In this document: piece by piece, positions 23,308 through 32,120 of the stretch
How the letters are laid out: each line of letters begins with the position of its first letter
Position numbering within the stretch: the stretch's first letter is position 1
From: Kibdelosporangium sp040675465
GTDB lineage: Bacteria; Actinomycetota; Actinomycetes; Mycobacteriales; Pseudonocardiaceae
DNA length: 64,000 bases
Direction: 5' to 3'
NCBI RefSeq assembly: GCF_040675465.1
Contig: NZ_JBFAPA010000018.1
Location: 1-64,000, forward strand
Translations under genes and position numbers: made by a program
The notes under the pieces: model-generated
Database searches by the model: none
What the model saw: only the letters and a program-made list of their open reading frames with translations
What the model was told of the DNA's origin: nothing

Positions 23308-23789
23308 TCTGAATAAGACGTCGTTTCTGCGATCGGCAGCAATTCGAACGTGGCGGACGGGGTGCCTCGGCCGCAGCTGATGAGCATGTGCCAAGCAAGG
23401 TAACCGATGCCCTCCTTGGCTGGAGCGAGACGGTCTCGGCCGATGGCAAGCCAGCCGTCTGCGCTGTTGGCGATGCGCTCGCTGTCCCCGGCAAATACGG
23501 CTAGGGCGAACGCAAGGACGTCCGCTTTCAAACCATCGTCAAGATCTTCGGCTATCCCGATCAGGCCGCGCTGGTTGCCCTCTTCGTCGTAGCCGATGGC
23601 GACGAAACCGGCTGTTCCGGCAGCGTCTTCCTTGGGGACGTTCACGATGTGTTTCTGAGTGAATTCGGCCAAGGCTCGTATCCGCAGAAGGGGTGTCGGC
23701 TGGCGTAGAGGGCCGTCTGCGGGGTAGGAGTCGTTCACCTGGATCGGGAATGAGTGTCCAGGATCGACCTCGTTGTTGGCGTACGTCAT
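23304..23789 (-). CDS. Hypothetical protein beside integrase
   Basis: A 161-aa soluble protein without recognised domain. ATG 23789 is preceded on its strand by GAGGAGCACGC, a strong ribosome site; the frame continues upstream but without one. The sequence contains TAGFVAIGYDEEGNQRGLIG and FALAVFAGDSERIANSADGW, suggesting a compact alpha/beta protein. Its stop overlaps the end of the convergent low-GC gene by 4 nt. It lies upstream of the integrase on the same strand of the putative element and may be an accessory gene of that element. Confidence 0.65.
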   Translation of the reverse strand: MTYANNEVDPGHSFPIQVNDSYPADGPLRQPTPLLRIRALAEFTQKHIVNVPKEDAAGTAGFVAIGYDEEGNQRGLIGIAEDLDDGLKADVLAFALAVFAGDSERIANSADGWLAIGRDRLAPAKEGIGYLAWHMLISCGRGTPSATFELLPIAETTSYSD

Positions 23790-23877
23790 CGCGTGCTCCT
23801 CGCTGATAGTGGGCCGAAACAGCCTCTCTGCCCTGGTGTGCGAGGGGGAACGCCTTAAGGACGCCATACGCCGGTCA

Positions 23878-25094
23878 TTAGGTCGCCTTCCGCTTCGACT
23901 TCAGGTCGACTACGTCGGCAACGGGATGAGCCGCATTCGGATCGGCGACAACAGCGCGACGGCCCCGAGCAACCATGACCAAACCGTCCTTCTTCAGTTC
24001 AGCGATCGCGCGGTGAGCGGTGGCGGACGCGACGCCGTAGCGGCTCGTGAGTTCAACGAGAGTCGGCAGTTTGTCACCGATGCGTAGGGCGCCACAGTCA
24101 ATCGCGCCACGGAGATCAGCCGCGATCTTCAGGTAAGGGCTGTTCGAGGGCTCAGGCTCCAAAGTGGACGTCGCATTCCCGCTTGGGTCGACAGCAATCG
24201 GCGGGGTAGGCATGCGGGTGGAGAAGTTTCCGGCCGCGCGCTGATCGGCTTCGGATACCCAAGCCGTGTAGACCCGCAGTGTTGTCGCGCCGCCTCCGCC
24301 GTGGCCCAGCCGACCGGCCACCGTGCGGATATCGACGCCAGCCGTGATCAGTTCGGTTGCGGAGTAATGTCGTAGCGAGTGAATGCTCATGTCCCAGCCG
24401 AGCCGCTCGCACATCCGCTCGTATCGCTGCGATACGGAGTCTGGCTTGAGCCACGTACTGTGGTCGATCGACGACGAGAAGACACGGCCCTGCGGGTCGA
24501 CCTGGACCGCCATCTCAGCGGCCTGGGACTCGCACTGAACGCGGTACGCGCGGAGAAGTGTCACGGTGTCGGTGTCCAGCGCGATTCGGCGCTGTTGGTG
24601 CGTCTTGGTGTCTTTCTCCCAAGTCTTGGCACCGTCCTGGCTGATGCTGCTGTTGATGGACAGCGTCCTGGCCTCAAGGTCCAGGAGATCCCAGCGGAGC
24701 GCGCAGATTTCACCTCGTCGGGCACCCGTCGTCATTGCGATCCAAACGAGCATCCCCCATGAGAGATCCGCGAAAGCCGCGTTGACGATGGCGGCGGCTT
24801 GTTCGGCCGTAGGCGGGTGTGGGGCTGGCTTGGGGGCCTTTGGTGGCTCTGCCTGATCGAGCGGGTTCACGCCGAGCCAGCGCCATCGGACGGCCCGTTT
24901 CAACGCGCCGTTCAAACACCAGTGGATTTGTCGGATGGACGATGTGGACAGACCTGTGCACTTGTGTGGGCGGCAGCGATCAGTGCACTTGTCCTCGTCC
25001 TTCTTGTGATGGTGCTCGATGAACTTGCGGCCACCGCAGTGCGACCTACAGGTACGAAGGATCGAGTAGAACGAGTCCAGCGTTTCGCCATCTA
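23878..25094 (-). pseudogene. Tyrosine recombinase, C-terminal part, with fused GntR-type domain
   Basis: This is the 3' part of an integrase gene split by the IS element. It encodes the catalytic domain with active-site residues: R in TGARRGEICALRWD, HxxR in SIHSLRHYSATEL, H in AGRLGHGG and Tyr in LRVYTAW. Unusually, about 65 residues after a linker form a GntR-like winged helix: SPYLKIAADLRGAIDCGALR, IGDKLPTLVELTSRYGV, ATAHRAIAELKKDGLVMVAR. The gene resumes on the far side of the IS (26289-26648); the join reads GKL-DGETLD with one TA removed. As it stands the recombinase should be inactive. Confidence 0.9.
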
Positions 25095-26288
25095 GTGGCT
25101 CGTCACGCAACCTTGGTCGGGTAATGGGTCCAGGTGCGGATGGGTGAGTCGGTGGCGAACCCGGTTTTCGGCTTGGCGTGTGCGTTGCGCCAGCGGATGT
25201 AGGCGGCGATCGCGGCGTTCTGCTCGGCGTGGGTGCGGTGGTCGGTGCCGTTGAGGGCGAAGTAGCGCAGCGCGGCGAACTCGGCCTCGATCCAGTTCAG
25301 CCATGACCCGTAGGTCGGCAGGAACACCAGGTCGACCTTGTTGTTCGCGGCCCAGGTGGTGACGGCAGGATGCCGGTGCGGGGAGAAGTTGTCGCACACT
25401 ACGTGTAACTTCTCGTCGGGCCAGCGTTGCCGTAATGCTTGCAGCAGGCCGAGGAACTCGCGGTGTCGTTTGCGTGACCGGATGCGGTAGAACATCTTCC
25501 CGGTCGCCAGGCCCAGGGCGGCGAGCATGTGCATCACTCCCGCGGTGCGGGTGTAGGTCGCGCGTAATCGGCGGGGTGAGGATCTCGGCCGCCAGGCCTT
25601 TCCCTTGCGAGGCATGAGATTCAACGGACCGAACTCATCCACACAGACCACCCGCCCATCGGTGGGTGGGTGGTCGTAGAGGTCCAGGATCCGGTGCATC
25701 TTGCTGATGAACTCCGGGTCGTTGCTGGCTTTCCAGGTCGTGGTGGTCTGCCAGGAGACCCCGCCGGCCTTCAGGATCCGTCGCACCGTCTCGATCGAGA
25801 TCGAGACCACCGACAACCGGTCCACCAGGTGATCCCGCAGTTTGGCCAGTGACCAGGTGGCGAACGTGGTGATGCCCCAGTCGGCGGGGGACGTGCGGGC
25901 GATCAGGCAGATCTGCTCACGCAGATACTCACCGATCTTCCGCGGTCGTCCCCCGCTCCATTTTGGGTCCAGCGCATCGAACCCCCGCTCGTTGAACGCG
26001 TGGATCACGTCCCGCACGTAGTCCGCGCTGACCTGCAACAAGCTGGTGATGTCCCGCACGGCCTGGCCCTGGCCGGACATCAGCACCACGATCGCCCGGC
26101 GCAGCTTGACCGGGTCCTTCGCGGTGCGCGTGATCCGCTGCAGCTTGTGACCCTCGTCCATCGACAACGACCGGACGAACACATCCGGACGACGAGCCAT
26201 GACCACCTCCCACACTCTCGAGTGGGACCAGCCTGGCCCAGCTACCTAGCAAGATCAATTACACGGTCAACGTTGCGCGATGAGCCAC
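25095..26288 (-). mobile_element. IS630-family insertion sequence, complete, 1194 bp
   Basis: The element is bounded by imperfect terminal inverted repeats: GTGGCTCGTCACGCAAC at the left end (25095-25111) and the complement of its right end reads GTGGCTCATCGCGCAAC, 15 of 17 identical. It is flanked by TA at 25093-25094 and 26289-26290, the target duplication expected of IS630/Tc1-like elements. It carries one transposase gene and interrupts the integrase. Removing the element with one TA restores the integrase frame. Confidence 0.93.
25103..26200 (-). CDS. IS630-family DDE transposase
   Basis: A 365-aa transposase. The N-terminal half holds helix-turn-helix segments (VRDITSLLQVSADYVRDVIH; GRPRKIGEYLREQICLIART). 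The DDE catalytic residues are visible as VVCVDEFGPLN, HVVCDNFSPHRHP and SWLNWIEAEFAAL, the D-D-E spacing of IS630. ATG 26200 is chosen because GGGAGGTGGTC lies just upstream; an in-frame ATG five codons earlier lacks such a site. No stop or frameshift is present, so it may be active. Confidence 0.94.
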   Translation of the reverse strand: MARRPDVFVRSLSMDEGHKLQRITRTAKDPVKLRRAIVVLMSGQGQAVRDITSLLQVSADYVRDVIHAFNERGFDALDPKWSGGRPRKIGEYLREQICLIARTSPADWGITTFATWSLAKLRDHLVDRLSVVSISIETVRRILKAGGVSWQTTTTWKASNDPEFISKMHRILDLYDHPPTDGRVVCVDEFGPLNLMPRKGKAWRPRSSPRRLRATYTRTAGVMHMLAALGLATGKMFYRIRSRKRHREFLGLLQALRQRWPDEKLHVVCDNFSPHRHPAVTTWAANNKVDLVFLPTYGSWLNWIEAEFAALRYFALNGTDHRTHAEQNAAIAAYIRWRNAHAKPKTGFATDSPIRTWTHYPTKVA

Positions 26289-26648
26289 TAGCTTGCCGAC
26301 AGGCAACGCGCCGAGCAGCGGACGGATGTGGTTGCGGATCCAGCGCTCGTAACCCTTACGAGTGTTCGCATCTACGTCGATTAGCTCTAGGTAGCGGTCC
26401 ATCAACTGATTGACGGTCGCCCTGGTCCGTGGATTGCGCTGCTCGTCGACCTGGTTGAGAAGCCGGGTTCGGACCTTCTCCGCATCGTCTGCGGCATTCG
26501 GCCCAGCCGGCACCGTCTCATGGAGGTAGTTCCGCTTGCCCGTCAACGGATCGGTCCCGGCGTACACCTTCACCCGCAGGGACCCGCTGGGAAGCGTCTC
26601 GATCTCGCCGCGCTGGCGCCGTTTGGGCGCTGCCTTGGACGTGCCCAT
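26289..26648 (-). pseudogene. Tyrosine recombinase, N-terminal part
   Basis: The 5' part of the integrase split by the IS. From ATG 26648 it encodes the N-terminal arm-binding region (SGSLRVKVYAGTDPLTGKRN) and the SAM-like core-binding domain (TVNQLMDRYLELIDVDANTR; YERWIRNHIRPLLGALPVGK). The native frame runs to the TA at 26289-26290 and would continue as LDGETLDSFYS in the 25.1-kb fragment; in the present sequence it reads into the IS and stops shortly after. It starts 81 bp from the 3' end of tRNA-Arg, the usual place for a tRNA-targeting integrase. Confidence 0.88.
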
Positions 26649-26729
26649 GGTGCGAGGGTAGACCGTGCTCGCACCACGTCCGGCCCCACGAACGATCGCG
26701 AAGATTGTTGATCAAGGCTCTGACCTGGG

Positions 26730-26802
26730 TGCCCCCGGCAGGAATCGAACCTGCGACCAAGAGATTAGAAGTCTCTCGCTCTATCCGCTGAGCTACGGGG
26801 GC
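26730..26802 (-). tRNA. tRNA-Arg (anticodon TCT)
   Basis: Minus-strand sequence beginning GCCCCCGTAGCTCAG folds as a standard 73-nt tRNA. The acceptor stem GCCCCCG pairs with CGGGGGC, the discriminator base is A, the anticodon stem AGAGA/TCTCT encloses the loop CTTCTAA with anticodon TCT (reads AGA), and the T arm contains GGTTCGATTCC. CCA is not encoded. Its 3' end faces the broken integrase, so this gene is the probable attachment site of the former element. Confidence 0.96.
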
Positions 26803-27041
26803 GTGACGGTGCGCGGTGCTTCGCTGGAGGGCGTTGCACCGCCGTCTGTGGGGGTGATCGTTCGGGGAACGTCAGATGTTTCCGGCGAGCGGCAGTGAAT
26901 CCGTGGAACAGGTCACTTTTTGCCGAGGGTGTGCCCTAACGGGCGGGCCGGGGCGCCGTGTCTGGACGCCGGGGGCCGCTGCGGGGCACGGGGTTGTCGC
27001 ACGTGGGGCACGATACCGGCTGCCCGGGCGGTCCGGCCCGA
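26803..27041. other. Intergenic spacer, no gene seen
   Basis: This 239-bp GC-rich stretch holds the upstream region of the minus-strand tRNA and the downstream region of the LacI gene. No supported coding frame, clear hairpin or repeat was found. Confidence 0.5.
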
Positions 27042-28115
27042 TCATCCCGGCAAGGCCGCCCGACCAGGTGAAACCCGGCTGGTGGAGGCCCTGGGAACGA
27101 GGTTCACGCCGAGGGTCACGGGGGTGCCCGGCCCGGTACCCGCCAACAGGCGGAGCACCAGTTCCCCCGTTCGCCGACCTTTTTCCAGCAGGTCCTGCCG
27201 GATGGTCGTCAAGTCGGCCCATGCCGCGGCCGGTGTGTCGTCGAACCCGACGACGCTGAGGTCCCCGGGAACCGACAGTCCGACGTCCGAGGCCGCCTTG
27301 AGGGCACCCAACGCCAGTTCGTCGGACATGCACAGCAACGCGGTCGGCCGGGGTTCCTGGCGAAGTAGCCACGCCGCGCCCTCCCGTCCGTACTCCCGCA
27401 CGCTGTCCGGCGCCTCCCAGATCGGCGGTGTGCGTCCCAGTACCTCCAAATAGCCCCGCAGCCGCTCGATCGTCACCTGGAACTGCGCCGCCTCGATCCT
27501 CTGTGGACTGACCGGCCCGGCCGCACCGCCCGCACGCAGGTCCAAGCTGAGGATCCCGATGTCCCTGTGCCCCAACTCGACCAGGTGCCGGGCGGCCATT
27601 CGGGCGCCGCCGCGATCGTCCACCCGCAGGGTCGCGGATGCCCCTACCGCAGGCTGGTCGACTACGACGAGCGGCAGGCTCCGTTGCAGGACGGCGGAGA
27701 TAGCAGGTGCGTCGTTCGGTAGTGAATATGCGACAACGACATCAGCGTGCACGGCGGCGACAGCGGACGGACGGGGGCCGCCGCCCTGGGAACTCCCGGG
27801 CATCAGCACCAGCGACCGTTCCCCGGTATCCACAGTGGACGCCAGGGTGTCTAGCATGATCGACAACGCCGGGTCGGAGAACGCGGCGGACAGCCCTTTG
27901 TCGAGCATCACCGCGACCGCGCCGGCCCGCTGGGTGGCCAGGCTGCGGGCGACCGGGTCCGGCCCGGCGTACCCGAGCTCGGCCGCGGTCCGCAGGATCC
28001 GGTCGCGCAGCTCCGAGGACAACTGGTCGGGCCGGTTGTAGGCGTTCGACACGGTCGCCCGGGACACGCCCACCTCACGCGCGACGGTGTCGAGCGTCGG
28101 CCGCCGAGAACTCAC
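27042..28115 (-). CDS. LacI-family transcriptional regulator
   Basis: A ~357-aa repressor with N-terminal LacI HTH (TLDTVAREVGVSRATVSNAY NRPDQLSSE) and hinge, then a periplasmic-binding-protein-like effector domain (RAGAVAVMLDKGLSAAFSDP; DIGILSLDLRAGG; ALLCMSDELALGALKAASDV; LSVVGFDDTP). GTG 28115 gives the usual spacing before the HTH; an ATG at 28133 adds six residues but begins only 2 bp from the operator and has no ribosome site. It faces the divergent MFS transporter and shares a perfect palindrome with it, indicating autoregulation and control of that transporter. Effector unknown. Confidence 0.93.
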   Translation of the reverse strand: MSSRRPTLDTVAREVGVSRATVSNAYNRPDQLSSELRDRILRTAAELGYAGPDPVARSLATQRAGAVAVMLDKGLSAAFSDPALSIMLDTLASTVDTGERSLVLMPGSSQGGGPRPSAVAAVHADVVVAYSLPNDAPAISAVLQRSLPLVVVDQPAVGASATLRVDDRGGARMAARHLVELGHRDIGILSLDLRAGGAAGPVSPQRIEAAQFQVTIERLRGYLEVLGRTPPIWEAPDSVREYGREGAAWLLRQEPRPTALLCMSDELALGALKAASDVGLSVPGDLSVVGFDDTPAAAWADLTTIRQDLLEKGRRTGELVLRLLAGTGPGTPVTLGVNLVPRASTSRVSPGRAALPG

Positions 28116-28135
28116 TCGCAGAACATAACGCATTT

Positions 28136-28149
28136 CTGAAGCGCTTCAG
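28136..28149. promoter_or_regulatory. LacI-type operator palindrome
   Basis: CTGAAGCGCTTCAG is a perfect 14-bp palindrome with the central CG step typical of LacI/GalR operators. It sits between the divergent LacI gene and the MFS gene, 14 bp before the MFS start, where a bound repressor would block both. Confidence 0.85.
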
Positions 28150-28163
28150 TTACCGTGGGGATC

Positions 28164-29378
28164 ATGCGTTCCGGAATCGTCGCCGTGCTGGGCATCTTCG
28201 CCCTGAACGGAGTGGTGTTCGGGTCGTGGGCGCCGCGGGTGCCGGCGCTCGCGGCGCAGGTCGGCGCGGCCGAAGGCGCCCTCGGCCTGTCGTTGCTGGG
28301 CGCCAGCATCGGCATGATCATCGCCGCCTCACTGACCGGACGGCTGTGCGCCCGCTTCGGCGCCCGAGTCGTCGTCGCCGTCTCTGGCCTGGCCGGATGC
28401 GCCCTGCTGCCCCTCCTCGGCCTCGCGCGTACGCCCGTACAACTCGGCCTGATCCTCGTCTTCCTCGGCGCAGCGGTCGGCGCGCTCGACGTCTCGATGA
28501 ACATCGCCGCCGTGACCGCCATCCGCCGCAGCGGCCGCGCGATCATGCCGGTGTTCCACGCGGGCTTCAGCTTCGGCGGCCTGCTCGGCTCGACCGGCGC
28601 CGCCCTCGCCGCGGGCCACGACCTCAGCCCATTACGCCACCTCAGCATCGCCGCGGTCGTCGGCATCCTGATCGCGCTGGCCTTCGTCCGCTGGATCCCG
28701 GTCGAAGACCTGGTGCCCCCGGCCGACCGCACCGAACCCAACCGCTCGCTGGTCAAACGCCCGGTGCTGTGGCTGCTCGGCCTGATCGCCCTCTGTTCCT
28801 CGGTCGCGGAAGGCGCGAGCGTCGACTGGTCGGCGTTCTTCGGCGTCCACCAACGCGGCCTCACCGAAGCCGCCGGTGCCCTGGTCTACACGGGGTTCTC
28901 GCTGGCCATGGCGATCATGCGGCTACTCGGCGAACGCATCGAGACTCGGTGGGGTTCGGTGCGGATGCTCATCGGCGGCGCCACGACCGCCGCGATCGGC
29001 TTGTTCGTCGCCATCCTCGTTCCCGTCCAAGCGTTTACCTACATTGGTTTCGGACTGGCCGGCATAGGCCTCGCCTACGGTTTTCCGGTCGCACTCGAAC
29101 TGGCTGGAGCGGTCGGCAGACGTGCCGATGGAGGTGGCGGCGAACGCGAACTCGCCTTTGTGACAACAATCGCGTACAGCGGTTTCCTGATCGGCCCGCC
29201 GATGGTCGGCGGCATCGCGTCGCTGACCAGCCTGCCGATCTCCCTCGGTGTCGTCGCCCTGGTCGCGTGGGCGATCGCGCCATTGGCCATCGCCGCGACC
29301 AGGGCGCGGCACCGCGAACAGAAAACTCACTTGGAGCAGGTTTCCCCGGCCGGCGCGAATCCCGGGTCAACCGGATGA
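28164..29378 (+). CDS. MFS transporter, 12-TM type
   Basis: A 404-aa major facilitator protein with about 12 hydrophobic helices. The opening VAVLGIFALNGVVFGSWAPR and VPALAAQVGAAEGALGLSLL, with SLTGRLCARFGARVVV in the first cytoplasmic loop, fit the family of MFS proteins related to YbjJ/FucP-like permeases. ATG 28164 follows GTGGGG; GTG 28155 is possible. The LacI-type repressor and operator directly upstream suggest uptake or efflux of a sugar-like or small metabolite. Substrate cannot be named. Confidence 0.88.
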   Translation: MRSGIVAVLGIFALNGVVFGSWAPRVPALAAQVGAAEGALGLSLLGASIGMIIAASLTGRLCARFGARVVVAVSGLAGCALLPLLGLARTPVQLGLILVFLGAAVGALDVSMNIAAVTAIRRSGRAIMPVFHAGFSFGGLLGSTGAALAAGHDLSPLRHLSIAAVVGILIALAFVRWIPVEDLVPPADRTEPNRSLVKRPVLWLLGLIALCSSVAEGASVDWSAFFGVHQRGLTEAAGALVYTGFSLAMAIMRLLGERIETRWGSVRMLIGGATTAAIGLFVAILVPVQAFTYIGFGLAGIGLAYGFPVALELAGAVGRRADGGGGERELAFVTTIAYSGFLIGPPMVGGIASLTSLPISLGVVALVAWAIAPLAIAATRARHREQKTHLEQVSPAGANPGSTG

Positions 29379-29439
29379 AACCGGCCGGTTTCCCCTAGGG
29401 GCCGGGCTTTCGGTGCTCGCCGGGTTCTAGTCTCATGTT

Positions 29440-31482
29440 GTGTCCTCCACCGCTGCCCCCGCGCGAACAGCCGCCAAGCGAAACCGGGCCCGCATCGGAC
29501 CGCTGCTCGTGGTCGGCGGGATCATGGCCGTCGTCGTGGCCACCGGGCTGCTCGCGCTGGTCAGCGACCGGTATGTGGCCGGGGTGCCGAACCCGGGCGA
29601 GTTCACCGCGTACGGGCAGATCATCGTGCGGGTGCTCGCCGAGATCGGTGGAGTGGTCTGCGTCGGGTCGCTGCTGTTCGCCGCGTTCATGGTGCCGCCG
29701 CAGCAGAGCGGTCTCCTGGCTGCTGACGGGTACGCGGCAGTCCGGACGGCGAGCTGGGCCGGGTGGGTCTGGTTCGTGTGCGCGTTGCTCTGTGTGCCGT
29801 TCTCGACCGCGGACACGTTCGGGAAGCCCGTCACGCAGCTGTTCGACATCCAGAAGCTGATCGACCTGTCGTCCGAGGTCGAGACGACCAACGCGTGGCT
29901 GATCACCGCCGCCATCGCGTTCCTGACCGCGCTGGGCAGTCGGCTGGTGCTGTCCTGGGGCTGGACCGCCACGCTGTTCCTGATCGCGGTCGTGGGCCTG
30001 TTCCCGCTGGGGGTCAGCGGGCACTCGTCCAGCGGCGGCGACCACGACCTGGCCACCAACAGCCTGCTGCTGCACCTCGTGGCGGCCGCCCTGTGGGTCG
30101 GCGGGCTGATCGCGTTGCTGGCTCACGGACGCCGCAAGGGCGCCCATCTCGGGCTGGCCGCGAGCCGGTTCTCCAAGCTGGCGCTGTGCTGCTGGATCGT
30201 GATGGCGGTGTCCGGCGTGATCAACGCCTTGGTCCGGCTGCCGCTCAGCGACCTGTTCACCACGAACTACGGCCTGCTGGTGATCGCCAAGGTCACGGCG
30301 CTGGTCGTGCTGGGCGTCTTCGGGTACTTCCAGCGGCTTCGCGGAGTTCGCGACGTCGTCGCCACCGGATCCGGGCGCGCGCTGGTCAAGCTGGCCGCGT
30401 TCGAGGTGCTGGTCATGATGATCACGATCGGCATCGCCGCCGGGCTCGCCCGCACACCTCCGCCTCAGCAGGAAGCCCTGCGCCCTTCGAACGTCGCCGT
30501 CCGCATCGGCTACGACCTCGACGGCCCGCCGACGTTCTTCCGGCTGATGTTCGACTGGCGGTTCGACCTGATCTACGGGACCGCCGCGATCGCCCTCGCC
30601 GTGTTGTACCTGCTTGGTGTGCGGCGGCTTCGCGCCCGTGGCGACCACTGGCCGGTTGGGCGCACGATCGCGTGGCTGTGTGGCTGCGCGGTGATCCTGC
30701 TGGCGACGTCCTCGGGGATCGGCCGCTACTCGCCGGCCATGTTCAGCATCCACATGATCAGCCACATGCTGCTGTCCATGCTGGCGCCGATCCTGCTGGT
30801 ACTGGGCGGTTCGGTCACGTTGGCGCTGCGGGCCCTGAAGGCCGCGAGCAAGGACGATCCGCCTGGCCCCCGCGAGTGGATCCTCGCTTTCGTGCAGTCA
30901 CCGGTGGCCCGGGTCCTGACGCATCCCGTGGTCGCGTTGGTGCTGTTCGTCGGGTCGTTCTACGTCCTGTACTTCTCGGGCCTGTTCGACTACGCGCTCG
31001 ACCTGCACTGGGCGCACCTGGCGATGAACGCGCACTTCCTGCTGACCGGCTATGTCTTCTACTGGCCGGTGATCGGCATCGACCCGACCCCGAAGCGGTT
31101 GCCGCCGGTCGGGCGGCTGGCGATGGTGTTCGCCTCGATGCCGTTCCACGCGTTCTTCGGCGTCGTGCTGATGAGCATGCAGCAGATCATCGGCGACCGT
31201 TTTTACCGTTCGCTCGCGTTGCCCTGGGTGACCGACGCGCTGTCCGACCAACGGCTCGGCGGCGGCATCGCGTGGGCCGCCGGTGAGGTTCCGTTGCTGG
31301 TCGTCGTGGTCGCGCTGCTGGTGCAGTGGGCCAAGCAGGACGAGCGGGAGGCCCGCCGCCGCGACCGCCGCGCCGATGCGGACGGTGAGGCCGAACTGGC
31401 CGCCTACAACGCCATGCTCCGCCAGATGGGCGGCGAGAAAGTCCAGGCAGGAGACCCGGACAAGCGCGGCGACGGGGGCTAG
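29440..31482 (+). CDS. CopD-CtaG fusion membrane protein
   Basis: A 680-aa polytopic protein. The first ~340 residues have CopD-like helices with histidines (LPLGVSGHSSSGGDHDLATN; LLLHLVAAALWVGGLIALLA), proposed to move copper across the membrane. The second half matches the caa3-oxidase assembly factor CtaG type: RYSPAMFSIHMISHMLLSML, HWAHLAMNAHFLLTGYVFYW and MVFASMPFHAFFGVVLMSMQ, with many conserved His/Met. The domain fusion is widespread in Actinobacteria and links copper supply to cytochrome oxidase maturation. GTG 29440 is the start; the C-terminal 50 residues are charged and cytoplasmic. Confidence 0.9.
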   Translation: MSSTAAPARTAAKRNRARIGPLLVVGGIMAVVVATGLLALVSDRYVAGVPNPGEFTAYGQIIVRVLAEIGGVVCVGSLLFAAFMVPPQQSGLLAADGYAAVRTASWAGWVWFVCALLCVPFSTADTFGKPVTQLFDIQKLIDLSSEVETTNAWLITAAIAFLTALGSRLVLSWGWTATLFLIAVVGLFPLGVSGHSSSGGDHDLATNSLLLHLVAAALWVGGLIALLAHGRRKGAHLGLAASRFSKLALCCWIVMAVSGVINALVRLPLSDLFTTNYGLLVIAKVTALVVLGVFGYFQRLRGVRDVVATGSGRALVKLAAFEVLVMMITIGIAAGLARTPPPQQEALRPSNVAVRIGYDLDGPPTFFRLMFDWRFDLIYGTAAIALAVLYLLGVRRLRARGDHWPVGRTIAWLCGCAVILLATSSGIGRYSPAMFSIHMISHMLLSMLAPILLVLGGSVTLALRALKAASKDDPPGPREWILAFVQSPVARVLTHPVVALVLFVGSFYVLYFSGLFDYALDLHWAHLAMNAHFLLTGYVFYWPVIGIDPTPKRLPPVGRLAMVFASMPFHAFFGVVLMSMQQIIGDRFYRSLALPWVTDALSDQRLGGGIAWAAGEVPLLVVVVALLVQWAKQDEREARRRDRRADADGEAELAAYNAMLRQMGGEKVQAGDPDKRGDGG

Positions 31483-31646
31483 CACACCCCACCGACAATC
31501 CCGTTCCCAACAAGGCGAAAACCGCCGATCCATCCACACCCGGCGGTTGTCCACAGGCGCGGCGAAGCTCGCTGGCCCGCCCGCCGCGGTCCCGGAAAGC
31601 TGGCACTACGGAAGCGAACCAGCACCGGGACAAGGAGAGATTCGCA

Positions 31647-32033
31647 ATGGCATGGAACGAGACCAAACTGACCGTGGTGGGCGCCGTGTGCAACGACATC
31701 CGGACGCGTACGACCAACGACGGCGAGCCGATGCTGTTCTTCACCATCGCCTCGCACGAGCGCAAGTTCAACCGGGACACCGAGACCTGGGAGAACGGCA
31801 ACAGCGTCCTCGTCAAGGTGAAGGCCTTCAGGAAGCTCGCCGAGCACGCGGGGGCCAGCCTGGTCCCGGGCGACCGGGTGGTGGCGACCGGCCGCGTCTA
31901 CACGAACAAGTACGAAGTCGACGGCCAGACCCGCTCAGACCTGGAGATGGAGGCCTCGTGCATAGGCCCCGACCTCACCATTTGCCCCGTCACGATCGAG
32001 CGGGGCGGCCAGCTCGCGGCGGTGGCGGCATGA
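31647..32033 (+). CDS. Short single-stranded DNA-binding protein paralogue
   Basis: A 128-aa OB-fold SSB: NETKLTVVGAVCNDIRTRTT, PMLFFTIASHERKFNRDTET and LVPGDRVVATGRVYTNKYEV fit the core. Compared with housekeeping SSB it lacks the disordered linker and acidic DDDxPF-type tip that recruits partners, ending instead in QLAAVAA. Start ATG follows AAGGAGAGATTCGCA, a strong site. This suggests a second SSB used in competence, stress or another special setting. It stands alone, upstream of ettA. Confidence 0.88.
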   Translation: MAWNETKLTVVGAVCNDIRTRTTNDGEPMLFFTIASHERKFNRDTETWENGNSVLVKVKAFRKLAEHAGASLVPGDRVVATGRVYTNKYEVDGQTRSDLEMEASCIGPDLTICPVTIERGGQLAAVAA

Positions 32034-32120
32034 TCGTCCGGACCATCGCCGCCACCTTGGCACATGCGTTCGCGGCAGTCGCGGTGATCGGTGTTCGCCG
32101 ACCGCTCTACGATCGCGGGC

